Below are positions 1 through 5,352 of a DNA stretch of 8,290 bases, in pieces. The stretch spans positions 1-8,290 of the forward strand of contig JABURN010000246.1 in NCBI GenBank assembly GCA_014762585.1, given 5' to 3'. Below the pieces are notes generated by a model. That model was not told where the DNA came from. It was given only the letters and a program-made list of their open reading frames with translations, and ran no database searches. The translations under genes were made by a program, and so were the position numbers. This DNA comes from Methylophaga sp. (GTDB lineage Bacteria; Pseudomonadota; Gammaproteobacteria; Nitrosococcales; Methylophagaceae). Each line of letters begins with the position of its first letter. Position 1 is the first letter of the stretch.

Positions 1-900
1 ATTCAGTTGTAATGGCATGGTGAAATTGAAAACCAGAGCAAGGTCATCATTGGCTTCAAAACGCCTGATACCGGCACCGACTGTGACATTGGCTGTGCGC
101 TCGGCTTCGGCCAGTGCCAATCTGGCCTCATTAATGCGTGATTGGGCTGTCACTAGCAGATAGTCCGGCGTTTGCAGTACAGCCTGCTCAAGCGATGCTT
201 TATCCGGCAAATCAGGCAGGGCCGCCATATCGCCTTCAACCGCGTTGAAATCAGGTTCCTGTAGCCAGCTCGATGCCAGGGTTCTCAATGATTGTTCGTG
301 TTCAGCAGTGAGAGTCTGTTGTTTGGCTTGAGATTTTTCCAGCCGCAATTGCATTCGCATGCGATCAGCCTCACCGACTACGCCTGCACGAGCACGCTGT
401 TCAATCACTTTCAGGGCCGCCTGTTCAGTGTTGATTCTTTGCTGGTTCCAATCCAGCAACTGCTGCAAACGTAAGGCCGCATAGTAATCCCGTAGCATGC
501 TGGAAACGACATCCAGGCGCGTAACCTCATATTCCCGCTGCAGGATGGCAGATTTCCGGTCAACGACATCAACCCGTCGTTCCCGTTTCCCGCCCAGTTC
601 AAGCACCTGACTCAATGATAGTGTGAGTTCATGCCCGGCGAGTACCCGGCTGTCACCTGTGCCCATGACATTTTCCAGACTCACGCCGAGTGTAGGGTTA
701 GGTTTCAGTCCCGCCTGCAGAGACTCTCCCTCCAGCGCCCTGACATGATAAGGGTAAAGCTGTAATTCAGGACTGGATTCCAGCGTGCGTTTAACGGCGG
801 TGGTGGTATCTATCGCCAGTGCGCTGGCGGATAACAGCAGGCCCAAGACCAATACCGTCATCGGCATGGCCGAACGGTACAAAATAGAGAACGGTTTCAT
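1..900 (-). CDS. czcC: CzcC/CusC-type outer-membrane efflux protein (TolC family), C-terminus cut by the window edge
   Basis: Read on the minus strand from an ATG at 900, this frame stays open for exactly 300 codons to base 1, so it is a partial gene. Residues 1-29 form a signal peptide (hydrophobic core TVLVLGLLL, predicted cleavage after SALA). Residues about 93-107 read LSLSQVLELGGKRER, the motif at the first beta-strand/helix junction of CzcC-like outer-membrane efflux proteins. Residues 115-215 are long amphipathic helices rich in Q, E, R and L. A second strand-like segment, VGAGIRRFE then FNFTMPLQLN (274-300), matches the second repeat of the family. Family members are usually about 410-430 residues, so roughly a quarter is missing. 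The family forms trimeric outer-membrane channels that work with an RND pump and an adaptor to export divalent metals. A weak GGGA Shine-Dalgarno lies 7 nt before the start. The metal cannot be read from the sequence; the gene name is a family-level assignment. Confidence 0.88.
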   Translation of the reverse strand, partial: MKPFSILYRSAMPMTVLVLGLLLSASALAIDTTTAVKRTLESSPELQLYPYHVRALEGESLQAGLKPNPTLGVSLENVMGTGDSRVLAGHELTLSLSQVLELGGKRERRVDVVDRKSAILQREYEVTRLDVVSSMLRDYYAALRLQQLLDWNQQRINTEQAALKVIEQRARAGVVGEADRMRMQLRLEKSQAKQQTLTAEHEQSLRTLASSWLQEPDFNAVEGDMAALPDLPDKASLEQAVLQTPDYLLVTAQSRINEARLALAEAERTANVTVGAGIRRFEANDDLALVFNFTMPLQLN

Positions 901-962
901 GATTAAATCCCATAGCAAGTTGACACGCAGACTGCGTGCTTGAAAAACCAGGTGCTAGAGGA

Positions 963-1286
963 TCAGGCGTTGGGTGGCGGAATAGGTGGGGTATAGGAAC
1001 GAGACACCAGCGGGGTAATCATATCATCGGGATTCAGATTGGCGGATTTGATAAAACCGATGTCATCGTGTTCGACGAGATCTCCCACTACGTGCAGATT
1101 GAAGTGGTGTGCGTGCTCGGCTTCATGTTCTGAGCCGTTGGGGTGATGATGGTCTTTGTCGACCAGGTGATGCTGACTACCCGTATCAGCAATAAGGTGT
1201 TCGTTGAGATGCAAAAAAGCCGTGGCCGTGGTCGCGAAAACCATGCAGATAAGTAAACTGATTGTGACGAGAGGGTTCGGCTTCAA
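963..1286 (-). CDS. Small histidine-rich exported protein, CzcI-like, first gene of the metal-efflux operon
   Basis: This 107-residue protein lies 62 bp upstream of the CzcC-like gene on the same strand. The start is a TTG at 1286. An in-frame TAA lies seven codons upstream of it and no ATG lies between, so a TTG (or rarer codon) start is forced unless translation begins at internal Met15, which would destroy the signal peptide. An AAAGAG sequence sits about 14 nt upstream, a rather long spacing. Residues 1-23 look like a signal peptide ending in ATTATA. The region 26-73 contains 13 histidines in 48 residues, with HH, HHH and EHAHH clusters mixed with Asp and Glu, which suggests periplasmic binding of Zn, Co, Ni, Cd or Cu. 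The C-terminus is proline-rich (YTPPIPPPNA). Small His-rich periplasmic proteins such as CzcI commonly precede czcC and are thought to tune efflux. Homology to CzcI is inferred from position, size and composition, not from a clear residue match. Confidence 0.75.
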   Translation of the reverse strand: MKPNPLVTISLLICMVFATTATAFLHLNEHLIADTGSQHHLVDKDHHHPNGSEHEAEHAHHFNLHVVGDLVEHDDIGFIKSANLNPDDMITPLVSRSYTPPIPPPNA

Positions 1287-1412
1287 AATGTTGGCTATTG
1301 CTCTTTATTTGAGTAGTTCATGGTATGACCAGAACGCGGGCAAATCAAATTTTAGTTTGCGGTAATGCTAAACAGCAAAACTTATCTGAAACTTAAGTGA
1401 GCAACAGCACAA
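1287..1412 (-). promoter_or_regulatory. 126-bp spacer, probable promoter region of the His-rich/czcC operon
   Basis: This gap lies between the stop of the AraC gene and the TTG start of the His-rich gene, both read on the minus strand. It is AT-rich and should hold the promoter of the efflux operon if that operon is not simply read through from araC. I could not identify a convincing -35/-10 pair or a metal-regulator operator. A 5-bp inverted repeat (ACTTA/TAAGT, 1380-1398) followed on the minus strand by TTTT is too weak to call a terminator for araC. Confidence 0.3.
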
Positions 1413-2405
1413 TCAATTGCTCATCATCATTTGCCGGTATGCCCTTGGAGAATAAAGATACGTCTCTTTGAATACCCGGCTGAAGTGTGAAAAGTTTTTA
1501 AAACCACACCTCAATGCAATATCGGTGATACTCAGATCTGAAAAAAAGGCATTGGACAAGTAGTGCTGACTGCGTTCCAGTCGTTTCTCGGTCAGGAATC
1601 GCATCAGCGACGTATTCTGATGTTGAAACAGTTCATTGATGTAACGAATTGAGAGTCTGACGCCTTGTGAGATGTCTTCGGCACACAGGTTCTCATTTTC
1701 AAGGTGAGTCTGAATGTATTGCTGGACCCGAAATAATGAGAGGGCCTTAAGTGATGAAATGTCCCTTTGAAGCCCGCCCCTCTCAATGAGACTCTCCTTT
1801 ATCATTTCCAGCACCGGCAGGGAGTAGCCCAGAAAGCTGCTTTTATCCATTCGATGTATCCCATCACAAAGCTGCGTCAATGTGTGGTTGTTACCCGCCT
1901 GATTCCTGCTCGAAATTTTTGTCGCTGTCAGTTGGTTTAGATTCTGAAACTCTTTTTCAAACTGGGCTCTTGGCACTGAAATGATGAGTTTGGAAAAGGG
2001 GTCCGGAAGGGTGATTTTATGCGGTTCAGTCGCATCATAAATCGTCATCTCCCCCGGCCGGAGAAAGGTTTCCCGGCCCCCTTGTTCCAGTTTATAGCTG
2101 CCCGAAAGCAGCAAAACGGCAAAATAACAATCCTGTGAGATAGCCGTCGGCTCGGCAGGTAAGCGTTCCAGCTGTATGGGATTGGAGCGAATGGGTGAAA
2201 AGCGAATGCCATTAAGCAAAGGGTAGATCTGCATATCGTTGAATAAACAGGTCTGCTTTGGCGGCTTCACCTCGACATTGGCATATTCTTTACCAATGAT
2301 TTCACGCAACCATTCCTGCCTGAGCCTTTCGGGTTGTGTTTCAGTATTGAAGCGACAGCCATTGAGGCGTTTCAAACTAGCTTCAATAGGATTGTTCTGT
2401 TCCAT
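1413..2405 (-). CDS. AraC-family transcriptional regulator (AraC-like ligand-binding N-domain plus double HTH)
   Basis: With an ATG start at 2405 the protein has 330 residues. This start is chosen because AGGTG lies 5 nt upstream; a GTG six codons earlier (2423) has no Shine-Dalgarno. Residues about 50-185 have the beta-rich character of the FeaR/XylS-type N-terminal sensing domain, including a cupin-like stretch (LLLSGSYKLEQGG then LRPGEMTIYDATEPH). The C-terminal approximately 85 residues form the AraC DNA-binding domain. Helix-turn-helix 1 spans roughly ENLCAEDISQG to ELFQHQ. Helix-turn-helix 2 carries the family signature ITDIALRCGFKNFSHFSRVFKE, followed by SPRAYR. The gene diverges from the membrane-protein/vWA pair across a 110-bp spacer, so it probably activates that pair and possibly itself. 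The inducer is unknown; FeaR/XylS-type regulators often respond to aromatic or other small organic compounds. Confidence 0.9.
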   Translation of the reverse strand: MEQNNPIEASLKRLNGCRFNTETQPERLRQEWLREIIGKEYANVEVKPPKQTCLFNDMQIYPLLNGIRFSPIRSNPIQLERLPAEPTAISQDCYFAVLLLSGSYKLEQGGRETFLRPGEMTIYDATEPHKITLPDPFSKLIISVPRAQFEKEFQNLNQLTATKISSRNQAGNNHTLTQLCDGIHRMDKSSFLGYSLPVLEMIKESLIERGGLQRDISSLKALSLFRVQQYIQTHLENENLCAEDISQGVRLSIRYINELFQHQNTSLMRFLTEKRLERSQHYLSNAFFSDLSITDIALRCGFKNFSHFSRVFKETYLYSPRAYRQMMMSN

Positions 2406-2410
2406 CAATA

Positions 2411-2415
2411 CACCT
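2411..2415 (-). promoter_or_regulatory. Ribosome binding site that fixes the araC start
   Basis: AGGTG on the minus strand lies 5 nt before the ATG at 2405. It falls inside the reading frame that would start at the GTG at 2423, which itself has no purine-rich sequence upstream. This supports the shorter, 330-residue product. Confidence 0.6.
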
Positions 2416-2426
2416 ATCTTCACTAC

Positions 2427-2443
2427 TGTTTAATTGTTAAACA
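2427..2443. promoter_or_regulatory. Perfect 17-bp palindrome, candidate operator
   Basis: TGTTTAA, a 3-base centre (TTG), then TTAAACA: a perfect inverted repeat with 7-bp arms in the spacer between the divergent araC-like gene and the membrane-protein gene. It lies immediately upstream of the araC coding region and about 40 bp upstream of the -10 candidate on the other strand. The arms are very AT-rich. AraC proteins more often bind direct repeats, so this could be the site of another dimeric regulator or part of an autoregulatory site. Confidence 0.45.
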
Positions 2444-2453
2444 TAACACCGAC

Positions 2454-2467
2454 TGAGAAAAGTCTCA
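2454..2467. promoter_or_regulatory. Short inverted repeat in the divergent spacer
   Basis: TGAGA, 4-base loop AAAG, then TCTCA. It covers the place where the -35 element of the plus-strand promoter would be expected, a typical location for activator or repressor contact. Arms of 5 bp are short enough to occur by chance. Confidence 0.3.
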
Positions 2468-2482
2468 CCCTGTTTGACTCGG

Positions 2483-2488
2483 CATAAT
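2483..2488 (+). promoter_or_regulatory. Candidate -10 box for the membrane-protein/vWA operon
   Basis: CATAAT matches five of six bases of the sigma-70 -10 consensus. No recognisable -35 lies 16-18 bp upstream, where the inverted repeat at 2454-2467 sits instead. A start around 2495 would give a leader of roughly 20 nt containing the strong Shine-Dalgarno. The arrangement fits a promoter that needs the divergent AraC-type activator. Confidence 0.4.
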
Positions 2489-2504
2489 CCATCAAAAATA
2501 CAAA

Positions 2505-2509
2505 AGGAG
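2505..2509 (+). promoter_or_regulatory. Strong ribosome binding site for the 152-residue membrane protein
   Basis: AGGAG, within AAGGAGAGGG, lies 6 nt before the ATG at 2516. It selects this ATG over an in-frame TTG at 2474, which has no Shine-Dalgarno and overlaps the promoter elements. Confidence 0.75.
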
Positions 2510-2515
2510 AGGGTT

Positions 2516-2974
2516 ATGAAGAGTCAAACGTTTAACGGACATCTGGTGCTCTTGAGAGGCGCCTGCCTGTGGATATTGATGGCATTGATACTGGCCTGGA
2601 GTATGGTCGGAATCTATAACGATGTGCCTTTATTCCGAACCGTTTTTGAAGGTGAGTTCAAACGCGTACTGCAGGCGCACCTGGACTTTCTGATCATGAG
2701 TGCACTGATCCTGGGCTTCTATGCCACAAAAGTGTTTTTGCCCTGGCATGTCAGATGGGCCATGGTGGTAGGGGCTTTTACCAATTCAAGCCTGTTTATG
2801 CTGCAGGCGATTTTCCCGAGTACGGATCCTGAATCAGTCACCTATGTCACAACCGGGTTCTGGGCCACACTGTTTAATATCTATCTGTATTCCAGCCTGA
2901 TAATCACCAGTTATGGCTTTGGCAAGGGGGCAGTGCTGGTATTGAAGTCCACATTCAGCTCGGCTGAACAATAA
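2516..2974 (+). CDS. Four-helix integral membrane protein of unknown function
   Basis: The protein has 152 residues and no signal peptide. Hydrophobic segments at about 13-33, 56-75, 80-100 and 114-135 suggest four transmembrane helices. Polar landmarks near the helices are QAHLDF (53-58, with His55 at the start of helix 2), LPWHVRW between helices 2 and 3, and GAFTNSSLF (86-94) in helix 3. I do not recognise the family with certainty. The layout (small four-helix protein, an AH motif opening helix 2, Asn and aromatics in helix 3, helix ending in FP) recalls the styrene-oxide-isomerase (StyC)-like membrane fold, which binds haem. However, the haem-ligand residues I remember for that family do not all appear here, so no function is assigned. 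It is the first gene of a probable two-gene operon with the vWA protein and is divergent from an AraC regulator. Confidence 0.8.
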   Translation: MKSQTFNGHLVLLRGACLWILMALILAWSMVGIYNDVPLFRTVFEGEFKRVLQAHLDFLIMSALILGFYATKVFLPWHVRWAMVVGAFTNSSLFMLQAIFPSTDPESVTYVTTGFWATLFNIYLYSSLIITSYGFGKGAVLVLKSTFSSAEQ

Positions 2975-2977
2975 GCA

Positions 2978-3003
2978 TTGGCTCCTTTAATTTACAGAGC
3001 CAA
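2978..3003 (+). repeat. Perfect 7-bp intercistronic hairpin before the vWA gene
   Basis: TTGGCTC (2978-2984) and GAGCCAA (2997-3003) are exact reverse complements separated by a 12-nt AT-rich loop. The structure begins 3 nt after the stop of the membrane-protein gene and ends 6 nt before the ATG of the vWA gene. The only purine-rich sequence that could serve as Shine-Dalgarno (AGAG, 2996-2999) is largely buried in the 3' arm. No U-tract follows, so it is not a standard terminator. It is followed by an 8-bp self-palindrome, CAACGTTG (3001-3008). Confidence 0.6.
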
Positions 3004-3009
3004 CGTTGA

Positions 3010-4029
3010 ATGAGCCTGTTGTCACTAAGCTTTGAGTCACCCATGGTATTGCTGCTATCGCCACTGGCGATATTGCCATGGCTTGTCATCAACACTGAAA
3101 AAGTCGTGCCCTGGGATAGATTCATCCCCCACGATCCTTTATCGAGTGTGATTGACCGAACACTTAAAACTTTGGCTTCCATCGTCATTTTGGGGCTGGT
3201 GCTGGCCTTATCCGGTCCTTATGTGCCCGAGTACGCAAAAGAGCGATTAGCGCAGGGCGCTGAGTTCGTGATTTTGCTGGATAGAAGCAGAAGTATGGAT
3301 GAACCTTTTGCGGTAGAAGACAGTGCGCAAAAAGTAAACCGGGATCTGAGTAAAAGTAAGAGAAGTGCGGCAATAAAACATTTGAAAGCCTTTGTAAGGC
3401 TTAGACCTGATGAAAGGTGGGGGTTTGTGATGTTCAGCAACAAAGTCATGCCTTTGTTGCCGCTGACTGAAAACAAAGATGCTGTGCTTGCCACAATAAA
3501 GGCCAATGGCCTCGGTAAGGGCATGTCGGAAACGAACTTGGCCCAGTCAATGCATCAGGCTGCGGATTATTTTGAGGGTGAAAAATACAGAGGAAGCAGG
3601 GTGGTTCTGTTGGTGTCTGATGGCGGTGAAAAGTTTTCAGAAACAGAGCAGAACAGGATAAGCAGTATCTTTCAAGATAACCGTCTTTCACTCTACTGGA
3701 TTTATCTCAAGTCCATTGATGCGTTCTCTCTTGAAAAAAAGGATGATGAACCGGATTCATGGGATCAGCTTCCGGAGAGAAAGCTGCATCGTTTTTTCTC
3801 AACTATGCAGGTGCCTTATGAGGTCTTTGAAGCCGGTAATGACGCTGAAGTGACTGACGCCTTCACAGCAATCAACCAGGCCCAGTCAGACAGTATCATT
3901 GTCAATGAAATACAGCCTAAACAGTCGAAAGCACCTATATTTCTGAGCTTCGCACTCATCGCTTTGTTACCTCTTGTTACCGTCAGGCTTTATTTGATGC
4001 GGGCTATAGATCATAGCGCTAACAGTTAA
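3010..4029 (+). CDS. Membrane-anchored von Willebrand factor A domain protein, MxaC/BatA-like
   Basis: This 339-residue protein has two N-terminal membrane segments (about 11-28 and 53-68), a vWA domain (about 85-290) and a C-terminal membrane helix (about 309-329). That is the standard layout of BatA and of MxaC from methanol dehydrogenase clusters. The metal-ion-dependent adhesion site is complete: Asp91-x-Ser93-x-Ser95 (DRSRS), Thr175 (SETN) and Asp204 (VSDGG). Such proteins usually act with a MoxR-type AAA ATPase in maturation or metal loading of an exported enzyme or in envelope stress. No moxR or dehydrogenase gene is visible here, so the client is unknown. The ATG at 3010 is used because the next Met (residue 12) would cut into the first membrane segment. 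Its Shine-Dalgarno is weak and may be masked by the hairpin at 2978-3003. It is probably cotranscribed with the preceding membrane-protein gene, 35 bp upstream. Confidence 0.87.
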   Translation: MSLLSLSFESPMVLLLSPLAILPWLVINTEKVVPWDRFIPHDPLSSVIDRTLKTLASIVILGLVLALSGPYVPEYAKERLAQGAEFVILLDRSRSMDEPFAVEDSAQKVNRDLSKSKRSAAIKHLKAFVRLRPDERWGFVMFSNKVMPLLPLTENKDAVLATIKANGLGKGMSETNLAQSMHQAADYFEGEKYRGSRVVLLVSDGGEKFSETEQNRISSIFQDNRLSLYWIYLKSIDAFSLEKKDDEPDSWDQLPERKLHRFFSTMQVPYEVFEAGNDAEVTDAFTAINQAQSDSIIVNEIQPKQSKAPIFLSFALIALLPLVTVRLYLMRAIDHSANS

Positions 4030-4148
4030 CACACCAAAAACACCGCATTTCATCAGCCTGATTTCTCCGAATTATTGAATGACAAGCTCGTAAAAATTTC
4101 TTACACAGAGCGCCCTCGATACTTTCAACCAAATTTATCCAATTACGC

Positions 4149-4154
4149 TATAGT
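4149..4154 (+). promoter_or_regulatory. Weak candidate -10 box for the yhiI-rbbA-yhhJ operon
   Basis: TATAGT matches five of six bases of the -10 consensus. The best -35-like hexamer upstream (TTTCAA, 4123-4128) is 20 bp away, which is too far for a strong promoter. If used, it would give a leader of about 115-120 nt that includes the inverted repeat at 4183-4199. Confidence 0.25.
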
Positions 4155-4182
4155 TAAGAGACGATGGCAGATAGCGCGCGTT

Positions 4183-4199
4183 TGAGCATAAACTGCTCA
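4183..4199. promoter_or_regulatory. Inverted repeat upstream of the exporter operon, candidate operator
   Basis: TGAGCA, 5-base centre TAAAC, then TGCTCA: perfect 6-bp arms in a 17-bp site, about 80 bp before the HlyD-family start. Size and symmetry fit a dimeric repressor site, but no local regulator gene points to one. It could also form a small hairpin in the leader RNA. Confidence 0.4.
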
Positions 4200-4279
4200 T
4201 TCATCAGGATATTTTTTACAGTCTTAATTTAGCTGCAAGATACAGTTAACTCAGGATGACATCAGTTAAGGAAAGAGGC

Positions 4280-5350
4280 ATGAGAGACACTATTAAAAAG
4301 ATACTGTTTTTGATGGTGCTCATCGCTGTCGTATCCAGTGCAGTCTGGTTTTGGATGTTGCAGGAGAAAGCCGCACCCGCTGACTATCTGGTCAGTGGTA
4401 ACGGCCGCATAGAGGCGACAGAAATTGATATAGCGACCAAATATGCCGGCCGGATCGTGGAAATTTACGCCAATGAAGGTGACTTTATTGAAGCCGGTGA
4501 CATTGTCGCCCGAATGCAGATTGATGTGCTTAATGCACAACTGAATGAGGCGGAAGCTCAGTGGCAAAAAGCAAACACTGCAGTCGCCAGTGCCAAGGCC
4601 CAGGTCGCAGTCAGGCAAAGTGATGTCGCAGCCGCCAAAGCCCTGGTTGTTCAACGTGCCAGCGAATTGGAGAATGCCAAACGTCGTTTTAACAGAACAA
4701 AACAGCTGACAGAAAAAGGCTCGGCCTCCATGCAGCAGCTGGATGATGATGAAGCCGCTGTCAGAAGTGCGGAGGCCACACTCACAGCAGCCAGAGCCCA
4801 GGTGAAAGCAGCCGAAGCGGCTGTCATTTCGGCTGAGTCACAGGTTAATGGTGCCAGATCTGCTGTGACAGCTGTTGAAGCCACGATTGAACGCATCAAG
4901 GTAGATATCGCTGACAGTCAGCTTAAAGCCCCCAGAGCCGGACGGGTGCAATACCGGGTTGCCGAACCGGGAGAGGTGCTCGCCAGTGGCGGCAAAGTGC
5001 TTAACATGGTCGACCTGACCGATGTCTACATGACTTTCTTCTTACCTGAAACCGTCGTCGGCCGCATTGCTCTGGGTAATGACGCGCGTATCGTTCTGGA
5101 TACTTTTCCAGACTATGTCATTCCAGCCAAAGTCAGCTACATCTCCAGCGTAGCGCAATTTACACCGAAAACCGTCGAAACGGCAGAAGAGCGACAAAAG
5201 CTGATGTTTCGCGTCAAAGTGCGGATCTCGCCTGAGTTGCTTGCCAGATATATCCGGCAAGTAAAAACAGGCTTGCCGGGTGTGGCCTGGCTGAAACTGG
5301 ATGAGAATGAAAACTGGCCACCCTCATTGCAGGTCAAGGTGCCTGAATAG
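4280..5350 (+). CDS. yhiI: HlyD-family periplasmic membrane fusion protein, YhiI-like
   Basis: The start is set at the ATG at 4280, giving 356 residues, because AAGGA (4268-4272) lies 7 nt upstream; an in-frame ATG at 4256 lacks a spaced Shine-Dalgarno. Residues 7-26 are a single N-terminal membrane anchor. Residues about 40-80 ([20 protein letters not shown], then [14 protein letters not shown]) are the first half of the lipoyl/barrel-sandwich domain, and about 213-245 ([11 protein letters not shown], then [12 protein letters not shown]) are the second half. Between them, about 82-210 is a long alanine- and glutamine-rich helical hairpin. Related segments AVASAKAQV (101-109) and AVISAESQV (181-189) mark its two arms. 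Residues 247-350 form the beta-barrel part. It should bridge the RbbA/YhhJ inner-membrane pump to a TolC-type channel. Length and gene order match E. coli YhiI, about 355 residues. Confidence 0.9.
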   Translation: MRDTIKKILFLMVLIAVVSSAVWFWMLQEKAAPADYLVSGNGRIEATEIDIATKYAGRIVEIYANEGDFIEAGDIVARMQIDVLNAQLNEAEAQWQKANTAVASAKAQVAVRQSDVAAAKALVVQRASELENAKRRFNRTKQLTEKGSASMQQLDDDEAAVRSAEATLTAARAQVKAAEAAVISAESQVNGARSAVTAVEATIERIKVDIADSQLKAPRAGRVQYRVAEPGEVLASGGKVLNMVDLTDVYMTFFLPETVVGRIALGNDARIVLDTFPDYVIPAKVSYISSVAQFTPKTVETAEERQKLMFRVKVRISPELLARYIRQVKTGLPGVAWLKLDENENWPPSLQVKVPE

Positions 5351-5352
5351 TG
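5336..5352 (+). promoter_or_regulatory. Shine-Dalgarno and TAGTG stop/start overlap coupling rbbA to yhiI
   Basis: AAGGTG (5336-5341) lies 8 nt before a GTG start at 5350 and is inside the end of the yhiI coding region. The yhiI stop TAG and the rbbA start GTG share one base. This arrangement favours translational coupling and supports the GTG as the true start. Confidence 0.7.

Larger units (their letters stand above)
4030..4279. other. 250-bp non-coding gap before the exporter operon
   Basis: No reading frame here looks like a gene. After the vWA stop I see no GC-rich stem with a following U-tract, so termination of the upstream operon is not explained by a simple hairpin. The right half is AT-rich and should contain the exporter promoter. 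It includes a TATAGT hexamer (4149-4154), a 6-bp inverted repeat (4183-4199) and a TTTACA hexamer (4215-4220) without a well-spaced -10. Confidence 0.6.

Noticed and set aside
936..1133. Plus-strand open frame of 65 codons opposite the His-rich gene
   Set aside because: It is antisense to a gene with a clear signal peptide and His-rich composition, has no Shine-Dalgarno, and its protein shows no domain features.
1380..1398. Inverted repeat ACTTA/TAAGT after the araC stop as a terminator
   Set aside because: The stem is only 5 bp and all but one pair is A-T; the following T run is four bases, so it is too weak to call.
2474..2515. Fourteen-residue N-terminal extension of the small membrane protein from a TTG start
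   Set aside because: It would overlap the -10 box and the strong Shine-Dalgarno of the ATG at 2516, and the TTG has no ribosome binding site.
3219..3691. Minus-strand open frames opposite the vWA gene
   Set aside because: They overlap the MIDAS-encoding region of the real gene and their translations are rich in Leu/Ser or Cys/Pro with no motif.
4090..4104. Inverted repeat GTAA/TTAC downstream of the vWA gene as a terminator
   Set aside because: The arms are 4 bp, AT-rich and without a U-tract.
4262..4654. Minus-strand open frame of 130 codons opposite the 5' part of the HlyD-family gene
   Set aside because: It is antisense to an unmistakable adaptor protein and reads as a low-probability protein without domain or start signals.
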